This document shows, one piece after another, positions 24,491 through 33,500 of a stretch of DNA of 34,611 nt; within the stretch, counting starts at the first letter, position 1; each line of letters opens with the position of its first letter. The notes beneath the pieces are model-generated. The model was not told the origin of the DNA and searched no databases. It saw only the letters and a list, made by a program, of their open reading frames with translations. Both the position numbers and the translations under genes were made by a program. Source of the DNA: Verrucomicrobiia bacterium (GTDB taxonomy: Bacteria > Verrucomicrobiota > Verrucomicrobiia > Verrucomicrobiales > DEV007); the NCBI GenBank assembly GCA_020439995.1, contig JAGROY010000242.1:1-34611 (forward strand). Direction: 5' to 3'.

Positions 24491-27400
24491 AGTGATTTTG
24501 CGGAGGTAGCGACTCCCTGATTGCTTAGGGATTCGATCATCTTGCGGAGTTCAGTGATTTCAGTCGCCTGCTGCTTCAGCTGCTTTTTGAGAACCGAAAT
24601 TTCGACCTCCTGCGCTTCGTTGTCCTCGTGCAGTTCCTTGAAGGCACCCGTAGTCAACGCCTCGAAACCCCGAAACGTCACCCGCTTGTAGCCGTCTGAG
24701 CTTTCCTCCACCCAGTCGGGCATCACCTCTTCCACTTCCTGGGCGATCATGCCGGTGCGCACACCGGGGAGTTCGTTGATGCTCTCTGGGTCTTTGTAGC
24801 GAAAGGTGACCGGGTGCAGTTTCAACACCGTATCGAGAGCGCCCTCCAGGTCGTTGATGTCGGTCTTCAGTCGGCGATCCGAAGCGGTCGACCAGGAACC
24901 GCCGCCTGGCTTTCCCGCGGAACCGTTGACGTGGAGTTTGAACTCCGGAGTCTGGGTGCCAATGCCTAAGCTGCCAGCAGTCGTCAGTGTCACCTGGGGC
25001 GACGAGTTCTTTGTGTAAAAGTTTAGATTGTGGTCGGTGAACGTGCCGAGCCATCCGCCGCGGTTGTCGACATAAGTTTCCAGTCTTACATCACCATTGG
25101 TGTGGGTAATCCCTCTGCCATTGAGCGTCTGGACGGTCAATGCGGTGACGGGCGCGCTGGTGTTGATGCCTACCCCATTGTTTGCGCGGATCAGAAATTG
25201 ATCGGCTTTGGTCGATTGAAAGCCGAGCTCTTGTGAATCCGCCCACACGAACGTGCCATCGTGGTGCGCGTCTGCCCTTTGTCCAGCTGCCAGAGAATAT
25301 TTCCCACTGGCAAAGTTGAAGTACCCACCTGGAATCGCGGCATAATTTCCACTCGCCCGATTTTCAGAACCTCCACCAATCGTAGAGTATTCTCCAGAGG
25401 CGGCATTGTTGGCCCCACCTGGAACCGTGATGTAGTTTCCACCGGCGTAATTTTGAGAACCTCCACCAATCGTAGAGTATGCTCCAGAGGCGGAGTTTCG
25501 AGAACCTCCACCAATCGTAGAGTATTCTCCAGAAGCGTAATTCTTGGATCCACCTGGAATTGTGGCACCGGAGGCACCGGAGGCACCGGAGCTATTTAGG
25601 CCGATTGTATTGTCAACACCTCCGCCAATCGTAGCGTATTGGGTAGTCACGCCGCTACCTTCCACAATGCGGTTCTCACTTCCGCCTGCGATGGTGCTCT
25701 GCAGACTTGAAGACACGGTATTAAGTTCCCCTCCGCCAATGGTAGAGTAGTAGGAGTGATCTATTGTATTACCTAAGCCGCCACCAATGGTCGCGAAGTC
25801 ACACGTGTCCACTTTATTGGGCAAGTGAGCAGTGTTCAGCATCCCAAGCTTCCCACCGCCTAACATCACCACTCCAATGGAATCTGTGACAGTGTTCTGC
25901 AGGAAAGGCATGAAAACGTTCATGCCTTCGCCCGATGGCGTTTGACCGTATTCGAATTGCAGGGCTCTCCTCCCGGCGGAACGAATCTCAAACGGTTGGG
26001 CGTCGTTGGTTCCTATGAAATTATTGATCGGGTTGGTGCCCGAGTTCCCCAACCGTGACCAGGCGTCCGCAGAACCAGGAGCACCCTGATCACCCTTGGC
26101 ACCTTGTGGCCCGGCTGGACCCTGTGGGCCAGTGGCACCGGTATCGCCTTTGTCCCCTTTCGGGCCTTGTGCTCCGGGTGTTCCCTGCGGGCCAGTGGCA
26201 CCGGTATCGCCTTTGTCACCCTTCGGGCCTTGTGCGCCAGGTGTTCCCTGCGGGCCAGTGGCACCGGTATCGCCTTTGTCCCCTTTCGGGCCTTGTGCAC
26301 CGGGTGTTCCCTGTGGGCCAGTGGCACCGGTATCGCCTTTGTCCCCCTTCGGGCCTTGTGCACCGGGTGTTCCCTGTGGGCCAATGGCACCAGTATCACC
26401 TTTGTCACCCTTCGGGCCTTGTGCGCCGATTGCTCCAGCGGGGCCGCGGTTGCCGTCGAGGGCGAACTGGGCGACGGGCGCGGCAGTGATGGTTTGTCTG
26501 GGGGTGAGTGTCGTGAAGGCACCAGGGCTGCTCGCGGGGCGAAGCGCGATCTCCAGCCAGCGTCCGCTGCCGTCGAAGCCCGCATTGCCAAAATCCAGTT
26601 GCACGGTGAAATTTCCACCCGCAACGGAGACACCACTCGCCTCGAATGCGCTGCCGATCGTGGTTCCTCCAGATGCGCTGGTGTGAAGGGTGAAACGGAA
26701 ATCGTAGGTGCCGTCAGCCGATTGTCCCGAATCGGTGAGCTGGCCCTGATAGGTGAATGGCGTAGCTGAGGCGGAACTCGAAAGGATCGCCAGGATCGCT
26801 ATCCCGAGGCGTGTGCAGGCGGAACGCTCTCGGACTGCTGCCGATCGCTTACGCCGAAGCAGGGTCAACGCTGCCCCGATGATCGCCAGCGACATCACGT
26901 CCGGCTCAGGGATTACGGTGCCGTTGAGTGAGGTGATGTCGAACAGAGCGACTCCTCCTGGAGCTGCGGGGGCAGAGGCAAAGAATAGCTCCACGGTGTT
27001 GGGTGCCGTCAGCGGTTTGAGACTGAGGTTGTTTTCGCCAAGCTGGGAGCGGAGCGTTTGGCCAAGCCCGGCATCCCCCCAGATATCGGCATCCGCCAGA
27101 TGGAAGTTAATCCGTTGTAGCGGGGTGCCAGAGATATCGCCAAATCCGCTGTTGGCATCGAGGCTGAAAGAAAAATCGCTGGTGATCCCATCGATGAATG
27201 CGTCTGCTGGAACGAAAACCGTGCCTGTCGGCGAGGGGACGAAGGTGCCTGAGCCTCCAGTTTTCTTCAGCGAGAATTGCGTCACCGCATCAGCGAACTC
27301 CGCAAACGTCGTCGACGCATCTGAATCAACCGCCGATTCGTTGAGGGTAAAATTGATCTGATAGGTATCGTCGACCGCAAAGTAAGGGCCTGAGATAGAC

Positions 27401-27546
27401 GATGCGAGATTGAACGATAGTTCAGCCTGATAGGCTATGGTGACAGCGGAGGCATGCGGACTAGCGATTGCCATGATGGCAAACACGCTCAGTGCCGCTG
27501 TCGCCCGGGCACTGCGGGCCATCAACTGAGATAGAGATAATTTCAT
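24487..27546 (-). CDS. PEP-CTERM protein fused to a collagen-like, YadA-head-like, peptidase S74 surface protein
   Basis: This 1019-residue ORF joins two proteins. Residues 1-235 form a PEP-CTERM protein: signal peptide, beta domain, IPEPD at about 212, hydrophobic helix and RRKR tail. Without a stop codon, a second signal-like hydrophobic run follows (LGIAILAILSSSASA). It leads into the same beginning as the paralogue upstream (TPFTYQGQL). Then come a beta domain, five 21-residue collagen-like repeats, glycine-rich head-like repeats (YSTIGGGSENRASG) and an S74 chaperone domain. The S74 domain has the Ser/Lys pair of ASDRRLKTDI, where self-cleavage is expected, and ends in a coiled coil. The ATG at 27546 has GGAAGGA about 12 nt upstream and a proper signal peptide; a TTG at 27588 overlapping the upstream stop is less likely. 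No internal ATG starts the second half. Confidence 0.85.
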   Translation of the reverse strand: MKLSLSQLMARSARATAALSVFAIMAIASPHASAVTIAYQAELSFNLASSISGPYFAVDDTYQINFTLNESAVDSDASTTFAEFADAVTQFSLKKTGGSGTFVPSPTGTVFVPADAFIDGITSDFSFSLDANSGFGDISGTPLQRINFHLADADIWGDAGLGQTLRSQLGENNLSLKPLTAPNTVELFFASAPAAPGGVALFDITSLNGTVIPEPDVMSLAIIGAALTLLRRKRSAAVRERSACTRLGIAILAILSSSASATPFTYQGQLTDSGQSADGTYDFRFTLHTSASGGTTIGSAFEASGVSVAGGNFTVQLDFGNAGFDGSGRWLEIALRPASSPGAFTTLTPRQTITAAPVAQFALDGNRGPAGAIGAQGPKGDKGDTGAIGPQGTPGAQGPKGDKGDTGATGPQGTPGAQGPKGDKGDTGATGPQGTPGAQGPKGDKGDTGATGPQGTPGAQGPKGDKGDTGATGPQGPAGPQGAKGDQGAPGSADAWSRLGNSGTNPINNFIGTNDAQPFEIRSAGRRALQFEYGQTPSGEGMNVFMPFLQNTVTDSIGVVMLGGGKLGMLNTAHLPNKVDTCDFATIGGGLGNTIDHSYYSTIGGGELNTVSSSLQSTIAGGSENRIVEGSGVTTQYATIGGGVDNTIGLNSSGASGASGATIPGGSKNYASGEYSTIGGGSRNSASGAYSTIGGGSQNYAGGNYITVPGGANNAASGEYSTIGGGSENRASGNYAAIPGGYFNFASGKYSLAAGQRADAHHDGTFVWADSQELGFQSTKADQFLIRANNGVGINTSAPVTALTVQTLNGRGITHTNGDVRLETYVDNRGGWLGTFTDHNLNFYTKNSSPQVTLTTAGSLGIGTQTPEFKLHVNGSAGKPGGGSWSTASDRRLKTDINDLEGALDTVLKLHPVTFRYKDPESINELPGVRTGMIAQEVEEVMPDWVEESSDGYKRVTFRGFEALTTGAFKELHEDNEAQEVEISVLKKQLKQQATEITELRKMIESLSNQGVATSAKSL
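24661..25165 (-). repeat. Long direct repeat, copy 1 (S74 domain region)
   Basis: About 505 bp nearly match 27738-28242 in the same orientation, at a constant offset of 3077 bp. They encode the S74 domain and the preceding stretch ending in TVQTLNGRGITHTNGDVRLE. The two proteins are almost identical here but diverge on both sides. This suggests gene duplication with later conversion. Homologous recombination between the copies could delete about 3.1 kb. Confidence 0.8.
25310..25560 (-). repeat. 48-bp-period coding repeats (glycine-rich head-like motif)
   Basis: Near-identical units with a 48-bp period encode 16-residue motifs of the form YSTIGGGSxNxASGxY and variants (ITVPGGANNAASGE, AAIPGGYFNFASGK). 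The DNA stretch CCACCAATCGTAGAGTAT recurs three times, about 90 and 45-50 bp apart. The motif resembles left-handed beta-roll heads of trimeric surface proteins. They lie within the fused S74 gene. Confidence 0.75.
26116..26430 (-). repeat. Five 63-bp collagen-like repeats
   Basis: Five tandem 63-bp units each encode a 21-residue Gly-X-Y block of the form GAQGPKGDKGDTGATGPQG-TP. The block starts recur every 63 bases (for example the GTGGCACCGGTATCGCC stretch near 26132, 26195, 26258 and 26321). KGD triplets are typical of stable bacterial collagen-like triple helices. Copy number is likely to vary between strains. Confidence 0.9.
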
Positions 27547-27584
27547 AGGACAGGATTCCTTCCCTTTGAATTTGTGGGAATGGT

Positions 27585-29636
27585 TCAACGGGTTCTCTCG
27601 AAGAGGATGCCGACGGACTGGCGCAGCTCGGCCATCTCTGCCGCCTGCTGCTCCAGCTTTTCTTCCAGCTTGGAGATGTAACGTTCCTGCTCCACCACCT
27701 TGGCATCCAGTTCTCTCACCGCGCCCACGGTGAGGGCTTCAAAGCCACGGAACGTCACCCGCTTGTAGCCGTCGGAGCTTTCCTCCACCCAGTCAGGCAT
27801 GACCTCTTCCACTTCCTGGGCGATCATCCCGGTACGCACACCGGGGAGTTCGTTGATGCTCGCTGGGTCTTTGTAGCGAAAGGTAACAGGGTGCAGTTTC
27901 AACACGGTATCGAGCGCACCCTCCAGGTCGTTGATGTCGGTCTTCAGTCGGCGATCCGAAGCGGTCGACCAGGAACCGCCGCCCGGCTTTCCGGCGGAAC
28001 CATCGACGTGCAGCTTGAACTGCGGATCCTGGGTTCCAATGCCGAGGCTGCCAGCAGTCGTCAGTGTCACTTGGGGCGACGAATTCTTTGTGTAGAAGTG
28101 AAGACTGTGGTCGGTAAAAGTGCCGAGCCATCCGCCGCGGTGATCGACATAAGTTTCCAGTCTTACATCACCATTGGTGTGGGTGATTCCTCTGCCATTG
28201 GGCGTCTGGACGGTCAATGCGGTGACGGGCGCATTGGTGTTGATGCCGACTCCTCCCATGGCTTGAACGAGGAATTGATTTGCCGCAGTCGATGTGAAAA
28301 ATTCGTCTGTGGAATCCCCCCAGACAAATGTACCAGCGTGCTCCGCTCTGGCTCGCCTCCCTGCTGCGAAACCGTAGTCTCCGGAAACAAAGTTATCTTC
28401 ACCACCGGGTATGGTTCCACATTTTACATCAATCAAGGAATTCTGAGAGCCTCCTGCGATTACTCCGTACGCTAGCGTTGCGCCGTCAAGTGTGTTTTCA
28501 ATCCCGTTGCTGGAACCGCCCCCTATTACCGAAAATCCCGACCGAAGAACGTGATTGTTCCAACCACCGGAAATCGTTGAAGCCGCCTGGCCAAGTGTCT
28601 CAATCTCATTCTCATATCCTCCAGAAATCGTGCCAAAGGCGGCGTTCTTCAAAGTGTTGGGCCAAAGCCCCCCTCGAAACATTCCGCCCCCAAAAAGAAC
28701 GCCACCTACAGAGTTGACAGCTGTATTCCCGACACTCGGAACGACCACGGAGATTCCTTCTTCGAATATATTGGCGACAGAAGAGAGCTGCAAGGCTCGG
28801 CGCCCGTTAGTCCTGAAGTTCAAAGGACGGTCATCCATTGTCCCAATAAAATTTGCAGTGGCATTGGTGCCGGAATTGCCTGTGAGCGACCATGCGTCCA
28901 CTGATCCGGGAGGGCCTTGCGGACCCACCGCCCCGTTGACCCCGGGATCCCCCTTATCGCCTTTGAGTCCTGGTTGGCCAGCGATCCCCTGAGGTCCGGT
29001 CGCCCCAGCTGGGCCCGGATCCCCTTTGTCACCCTTAGCACCTTGTGCTCCAGTGGTTCCCTGTGGACCAGCGGGCCCGACGGCCCCTGCATCACCCTTG
29101 TCACCCTTAGGCCCCTGAGCTCCTGCGATGCCTTGTGGTCCGGTTGCCCCAGTATCTCCTTTGTCCCCCTTGAGTCCGGGGGCACCTGCGATGCCCTGCG
29201 GGCCAGCGGCACCTGGATCTCCCTTTTCTCCCCGTGCTCCAGGATTTCCGCTGAGGGCGAACTGGGCCACGGGTGTAGCGGTGAGTTGCTGGCGCGGGCT
29301 CAGGGACACGAAAGCACCGTTACTGGTGCCGGGCCTGACGGCGATCTCCAGCCAGCGCTCACTGCCGTCGAATGCGGCATTCCCAAACTCAAGGAGTGCG
29401 GTGAAATTGCCATCGCTCACGGCGGTATCATCAGCAGTGGTGGGAACCCCGATCGCACTTCCACCCAGCGCAGCGCTGAACAGGGTGAATTGCAGATCAA
29501 ATTCTCCGTTCGCGAACGTGCCTCCGTCCTTCAATTGGCCCTGATAGGTAAAGGGTGTCGCCTGAGCGGTAGCGGTGGCCAGCCATGGCGCTGCCAGCAG
29601 GCAGATCACGACTGCTTTTCTGAGTGAGTAATTCAT
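27585..29636 (-). CDS. Collagen-like surface protein with C-terminal peptidase S74 domain
   Basis: This 683-residue protein is the first structural gene of the surface operon. It has a signal peptide (VVICLLAAPWLATATAQA), a beta domain beginning TPFTYQGQLKDGG, and an imperfect Gly-X-Y collagen stretch (GEKGDPGAAGPQG, GLKGDKGDTGATGPQG, about 125-250). Glycine-rich head-like repeats follow (TISGGYENEIE, TISGGWNNHV), then an S74 intramolecular chaperone domain (ASDRRLKTDI with Ser and Lys five apart, GMIAQEVEEVMPDWVEE) and a coiled-coil tail. By analogy with phage endosialidase tailspikes, the S74 domain helps trimerise the protein and then cuts itself off. The ATG at 29636 fits the signal peptide; a longer ORF to 29792 adds 52 unlikely residues. 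The start overlaps the stop of a short leader ORF. Confidence 0.88.
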   Translation of the reverse strand: MNYSLRKAVVICLLAAPWLATATAQATPFTYQGQLKDGGTFANGEFDLQFTLFSAALGGSAIGVPTTADDTAVSDGNFTALLEFGNAAFDGSERWLEIAVRPGTSNGAFVSLSPRQQLTATPVAQFALSGNPGARGEKGDPGAAGPQGIAGAPGLKGDKGDTGATGPQGIAGAQGPKGDKGDAGAVGPAGPQGTTGAQGAKGDKGDPGPAGATGPQGIAGQPGLKGDKGDPGVNGAVGPQGPPGSVDAWSLTGNSGTNATANFIGTMDDRPLNFRTNGRRALQLSSVANIFEEGISVVVPSVGNTAVNSVGGVLFGGGMFRGGLWPNTLKNAAFGTISGGYENEIETLGQAASTISGGWNNHVLRSGFSVIGGGSSNGIENTLDGATLAYGVIAGGSQNSLIDVKCGTIPGGEDNFVSGDYGFAAGRRARAEHAGTFVWGDSTDEFFTSTAANQFLVQAMGGVGINTNAPVTALTVQTPNGRGITHTNGDVRLETYVDHRGGWLGTFTDHSLHFYTKNSSPQVTLTTAGSLGIGTQDPQFKLHVDGSAGKPGGGSWSTASDRRLKTDINDLEGALDTVLKLHPVTFRYKDPASINELPGVRTGMIAQEVEEVMPDWVEESSDGYKRVTFRGFEALTVGAVRELDAKVVEQERYISKLEEKLEQQAAEMAELRQSVGILFERTR
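27738..28242 (-). repeat. Long direct repeat, copy 2 (S74 domain region)
   Basis: This is the partner of 24661-25165. The encoded proteins agree almost residue for residue from TVQTPNGRGITHTNGDVRLE through KRVTFRGFEALT, then differ in the coiled-coil tails. Confidence 0.8.
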
Positions 29637-29662
29637 CCAATAGTGCAATGTAAGGGTTCCAT
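29633..29662 (-). CDS. Possible nine-codon leader ORF before the surface operon
   Basis: ATG at 29662 opens a nine-codon ORF (MEPLHCTIG) whose TGA overlaps the ATG of the first surface gene (ATGA at 29636-29633). It is preceded by a good Shine-Dalgarno (AAGGGAG, about 8-9 nt upstream), whereas the main start has none of its own. It may simply load ribosomes for coupled translation. Expression is unproven. Confidence 0.3.
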   Translation of the reverse strand: MEPLHCTIG

Positions 29663-29793
29663 GAGATTCGCTCCCTTCTGACAGAACCGGATCAGTTTCT
29701 GGATCTGCAGTGGAGTTATCCCGGGGTGACCTTCTGCAATGCCAAAGCAGGCGGTCGACTACGGATAGTAGGGCGAATGGGGCAAGCGTCACA

Positions 29794-29831
29794 TGTGCGA
29801 GCCGGGCACAGGGGTGTGCGAGTGGCGCACA
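29794..29831. promoter_or_regulatory. Tandem pair of TGTGC-N7-GCACA operator-like palindromes
   Basis: Two 17-bp sites, TGTGCGAGCCGGGCACA (29794-29810) and TGTGCGAGTGGCGCACA (29815-29831), lie 21 bp apart start to start, two turns of the helix, on the same face. They are in the gap between the response regulator stop and the surface operon, about 160-195 bp before its first gene. The second is the exact reverse complement of 33703-33719. They are a likely binding site for the adjacent response regulator. Confidence 0.65.
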
Positions 29832-29853
29832 GGGCTATTTCTAAGAGATAACT

Positions 29854-30486
29854 TCAGTCGACTCCCATTGAGGGATCGATTTGCTTTCTGGCTACCAGGT
29901 CCTGGATGTCGCGGTGGATAGTCTTGCGGGCGACGTTGAATTCACGGGCGAGAGCAGAGATATTGGGCTTTTCGGTCGAGCCCCGCAGGCGATTGATGAG
30001 TTCATGCTGCCGGGCAAGGCGCTCGGTGAACCGGCGCTCGGGCTCGTTGCTCTCAATCTTCTCGGCACGTTCCAGCGAGCGGAGTGCGGCGACCGTTTCA
30101 CCCAGGCCGCAACTCCTCAGTGCACGTTCTACGGTTTCCTCGAGTTCCGCCAGGCCGACCGGCTTCTCCAGAGTGAAATGCGCTGACAACGGGCCCTGAA
30201 GCGCTGCAAGTTTGTCTTCGATGTCGAGGGTGCCGGAGATGACGATCACGGGAACGTGGGCGGCCACGGCTTTGATCGACGGCAGGAAGTTGATGCCCAC
30301 TTCCCCTGCGGCGAGAACGTTGTCCAGCAGGATCAGGTCCGGGACATTCGCTCTCAGATACTCCAGCGCTGCGGTCGCCGTGCTGACACAGGTGAGCCGA
30401 TAACCACGCAGTGCTTTTGCGTAGGTTCTCAACTGCTCCGGGTCATCCTCGATGATGAGGATCGTTGCTTTTGGCGTGTCATCCAT
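29854..30486 (-). CDS. Response regulator with REC domain and C-terminal helix-turn-helix
   Basis: This 210-residue regulator has a receiver domain at 1-125 with acidic D14-D15 (IIEDDPEQ), phospho-acceptor D55 (LILLDNVL), S84 (VIVISGT) and K108 (LEKPV). A linker leads to a DNA-binding helix-turn-helix at about 158-203 (HELINRLRGS, ISALAREFNVARKTIHRDIQ). That domain resembles DeoR/HTH_11-type folds more than the usual OmpR or LuxR output domains. It starts 46 bp after the WD40 kinase stop, so the two are a cognate pair in one operon. Four copies of a TGTGC-N7-GCACA palindrome lie around this gene pair and the surface operon and are its probable targets. The binding is inferred. Confidence 0.88.
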   Translation of the reverse strand: MDDTPKATILIIEDDPEQLRTYAKALRGYRLTCVSTATAALEYLRANVPDLILLDNVLAAGEVGINFLPSIKAVAAHVPVIVISGTLDIEDKLAALQGPLSAHFTLEKPVGLAELEETVERALRSCGLGETVAALRSLERAEKIESNEPERRFTERLARQHELINRLRGSTEKPNISALAREFNVARKTIHRDIQDLVARKQIDPSMGVD

Positions 30487-30532
30487 GGATACGGGGTGGG
30501 ATCGTGCTACTTAGAGGACACTAGTCGGATCG

Positions 30533-33500
30533 TCAAAGAATCGCAGTGTGCGAGTCGAGCACACCATCGTTTTCCGCTGTAACAGGCAGCGCCAATGTGA
30601 AACGCGTTCCAGATCCGGGAGCGGATCCGAGCCGAAGTCCAAGGCCGTTGTTGGCGCAAATCTTGTAGACTGTTGACAGGCCCAATCCGGTTCCACGATC
30701 GCTGCCAACGTTCTTGGTGGTGAAAAAGGGCTCAAAAATGCGCGTGCAGGTTTCGGGCGAGATTCCGACTCCGTTGTCTTCCACAATGATCGCGATCCAC
30801 CCAAGCGGGCTCGCCTGCGGATGAAGGACGATTTCTTCTCCGGGATGGTGCGCTTCCAGGTCATCCAGCTTTACCTGCTTCACGGCGATCGCCAATTTGC
30901 CCTGGCCTCCCATTGCCTCCGATGCATTGACAACGAGGTTGAGAAGGATCTGCTCCAGTGCTCCCTGGGGGATCACCGTCGGTGGGAGTCGCTTATCGAC
31001 TTCTACGGTCAATGCCACGCCACTGAGAAACTGTTGTCCGAGCAGTGCCACGATGCCATCGACAACGTCGCCCACATTTGTCGCAAGCGTGTGCCCGTCC
31101 GATCTACGCCGGCTGTATCCCAGCATTGCCCGCACGACGTGATCCCCCTGCGATACCGCAGTCGCGATCGCATCGACCTCCTCCATGATGTCGCTGCGGT
31201 CGCCTGCATCTCTGCGGATGAGATCGTTCGACAACCGAATGACAGAAAGCAGGTTTTTGAAATCGTGTGCCACCCCGGCGCTGAGAGTTCCCAGCGCTTT
31301 CATTTTCTCGCTCTGCGCGAGCTCCCGCTGGGTCTTCTCAAGTGTCTGTGAAACGGTCGCAAAGTCTCTGACCATCCGGTGCTGGTAGAGCATGGTGTAG
31401 AGGCCAAAGACAAGGGCAACGAGCATGGTGGCGACGGCGATGGTCGCAGCGCTGTTTGGATCAAGACTGAAAGCCCCCAAGGCACTGGGAGCGATCGCGT
31501 GCGATTCTTGCTTGCCAAAGTTGAGCCCCAGAGCAGCCAGCTCATCACGCAGCACTGGCAGGTTCCAGGCATGAAGCTTGCCGTCGGCGGAAACGATGAG
31601 GTGATCACCGTTGTCAGAAAATGTAGTATCGCCGATGCGCGGCTGGCCTGGATTGGTGAAGGTTGCCGCGAGTTCAAGCGTTGCAAGATCGATCAATCCG
31701 GTGGTCACGGGAGTATTCTCGTAGGCCCCAAACCTGCCATCAAAGGAATACTTTACTCCAGAAGGTATGGACGAGGACGCCACTCTTGGAAATTTTTTGA
31801 TTTCAGTCCAGCTGCCAATGTCCCAAACAGCCAACCCCTGGTGACTTCCGATCCCCAGATATTTTCCACCAGGAAAAAACACCGCATCGCCACCGAAAGC
31901 GTCCAGTTCTCGAACCATCCTCCCTTCTTCAAGATCCCACAACAGAGTCGATCGATTTTTCCAGAACGAGCCCACCGCCCACTTGCGGTCGAGACTTGTG
32001 GTAATATTGCAAATACCTATTTCCCGCACGATATCTGTAAGCAGCCGTTTCGCCGATACCCCGTCCTGCTCCAGGCTGATCGCAAAAGCCTGCCCTGAGG
32101 AATCGTAGATCGTGGCGAAATTCCTGCCTCTCACATCCACCCTCAAGACTCCCCATTCACCATTGCTCAACCCCTCAATGATATCCCCCTCTTCCATCTT
32201 CGGCTTTCCCAGATCGGAATCAAATGGCCAGAACCGGACGTCCTTGTGCCTGGTAACACCAAACAATGATTGTCCATCTGCAGTAAAGCGACTGCCGATC
32301 AGTTCGCGGTGATCCACGATACTGGACAGGCGTCCTGAATCGACGTTCCACACATAGTGGCTCCCATTATCACTTTGTGCAGTAAGCCAGCGGTTATCCG
32401 GGCTTATCTCTACCGTAAACAGCTTTTCGTTCCCGGCGCTCGGCGGCGCGTACCCCTGGTAAACGGGACTGGTGACAAACTTCCAGAAGCCAATGCTCGA
32501 ATACTCCCTGTAAAAGGCCAGGCGCACTCCGTCCAGATCGAATCCCCGCCCCCGACCAAGGTCGGTGCTCAACCGTTGGGTTCCCTGGTTCGTATCCCAG
32601 ATACGCGTAACCCCATCCCAGCCCGTTCCCATCAAGTGCCTGCCGTCAGCGGAGAACGCTAACCAGTCGACGGTTGAACCATGCTCTCTCATAGGCAGCT
32701 GCGCACGCATGGGGGGATCGATGATTGAGACCTGCCCGGAATAGCATCCCACCGCGATCCGCTCATTGTCCGGATGCCAACGCAGGAATGTCACATCGGA
32801 TCCAACGGCAAAACTCTCCCGCTCACCGGTGGCCAATTCCTCGATCACGACCGTCGAATCGCTAGCCATCGCCAGGCGGGTGCCATCGCCACTGATGCCG
32901 CATTCTCTTGCCCCGGCAGGAGCATCGATACGGCGCAGTTCCTTCCCGGTAGCGGCTTCATAAAGGAGCAATTTGCCCTCGGCTACGGCACTCACAGCAA
33001 GCGTTCCAGTGCCATCGAATGAGAGCTCGCAGACTGGGGCTCCGGTGCCCTTCAACTGAGTTCGCCAGACTTCCTTCTGCGATACAGTATCACAGACAAC
33101 CAGGGAACCGTAGAAATAATGGACTGCAATCAATCTGCCGTCTGGACTGAAGGAAACCCGCTCCGGATAAAATGGCAGGCTGTTAAACTCCATCAGCCTT
33201 TCATTACCTTCCGCTTTGTAGACGGAAAGGCGCCCTTCGCCAGCGAGCGCATAGGAGTCAAGATTCGGCGAAAATGCGATCCTGTCTGCGCCAGCGCCAG
33301 CCGTTGGAACTTGAGTAAGCGGAACAAGATCCAACAGGGCAAGAGAGGCGATCGCTTCATCCCTCAGCTGCTCGGTGGGGCGAATCGCAGCTGCCTCACG
33401 GATCGCGTGCAGCGCCTTGGTGCGGCCACCGATTTCGCCGCTGAGTCGTTCAGCGCGGCCCTGCGACACCAGCGACTCCCACAGTTGATCCCGCGCCAGT

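Noticed and set aside
25310..25560. Regularly spaced repeats that might suggest a CRISPR array
   Set aside because: The units are in-frame 48-bp coding repeats for glycine-rich head motifs, without unique spacers or cas genes.
26096..26686. Plus-strand frame with PCGPVAPVSPLSPFG repeats that looks collagen-like
   Set aside because: It is the antisense reading of the real Gly-X-Y repeats. The minus frame has signal peptide, collagen repeats and S74 domain.
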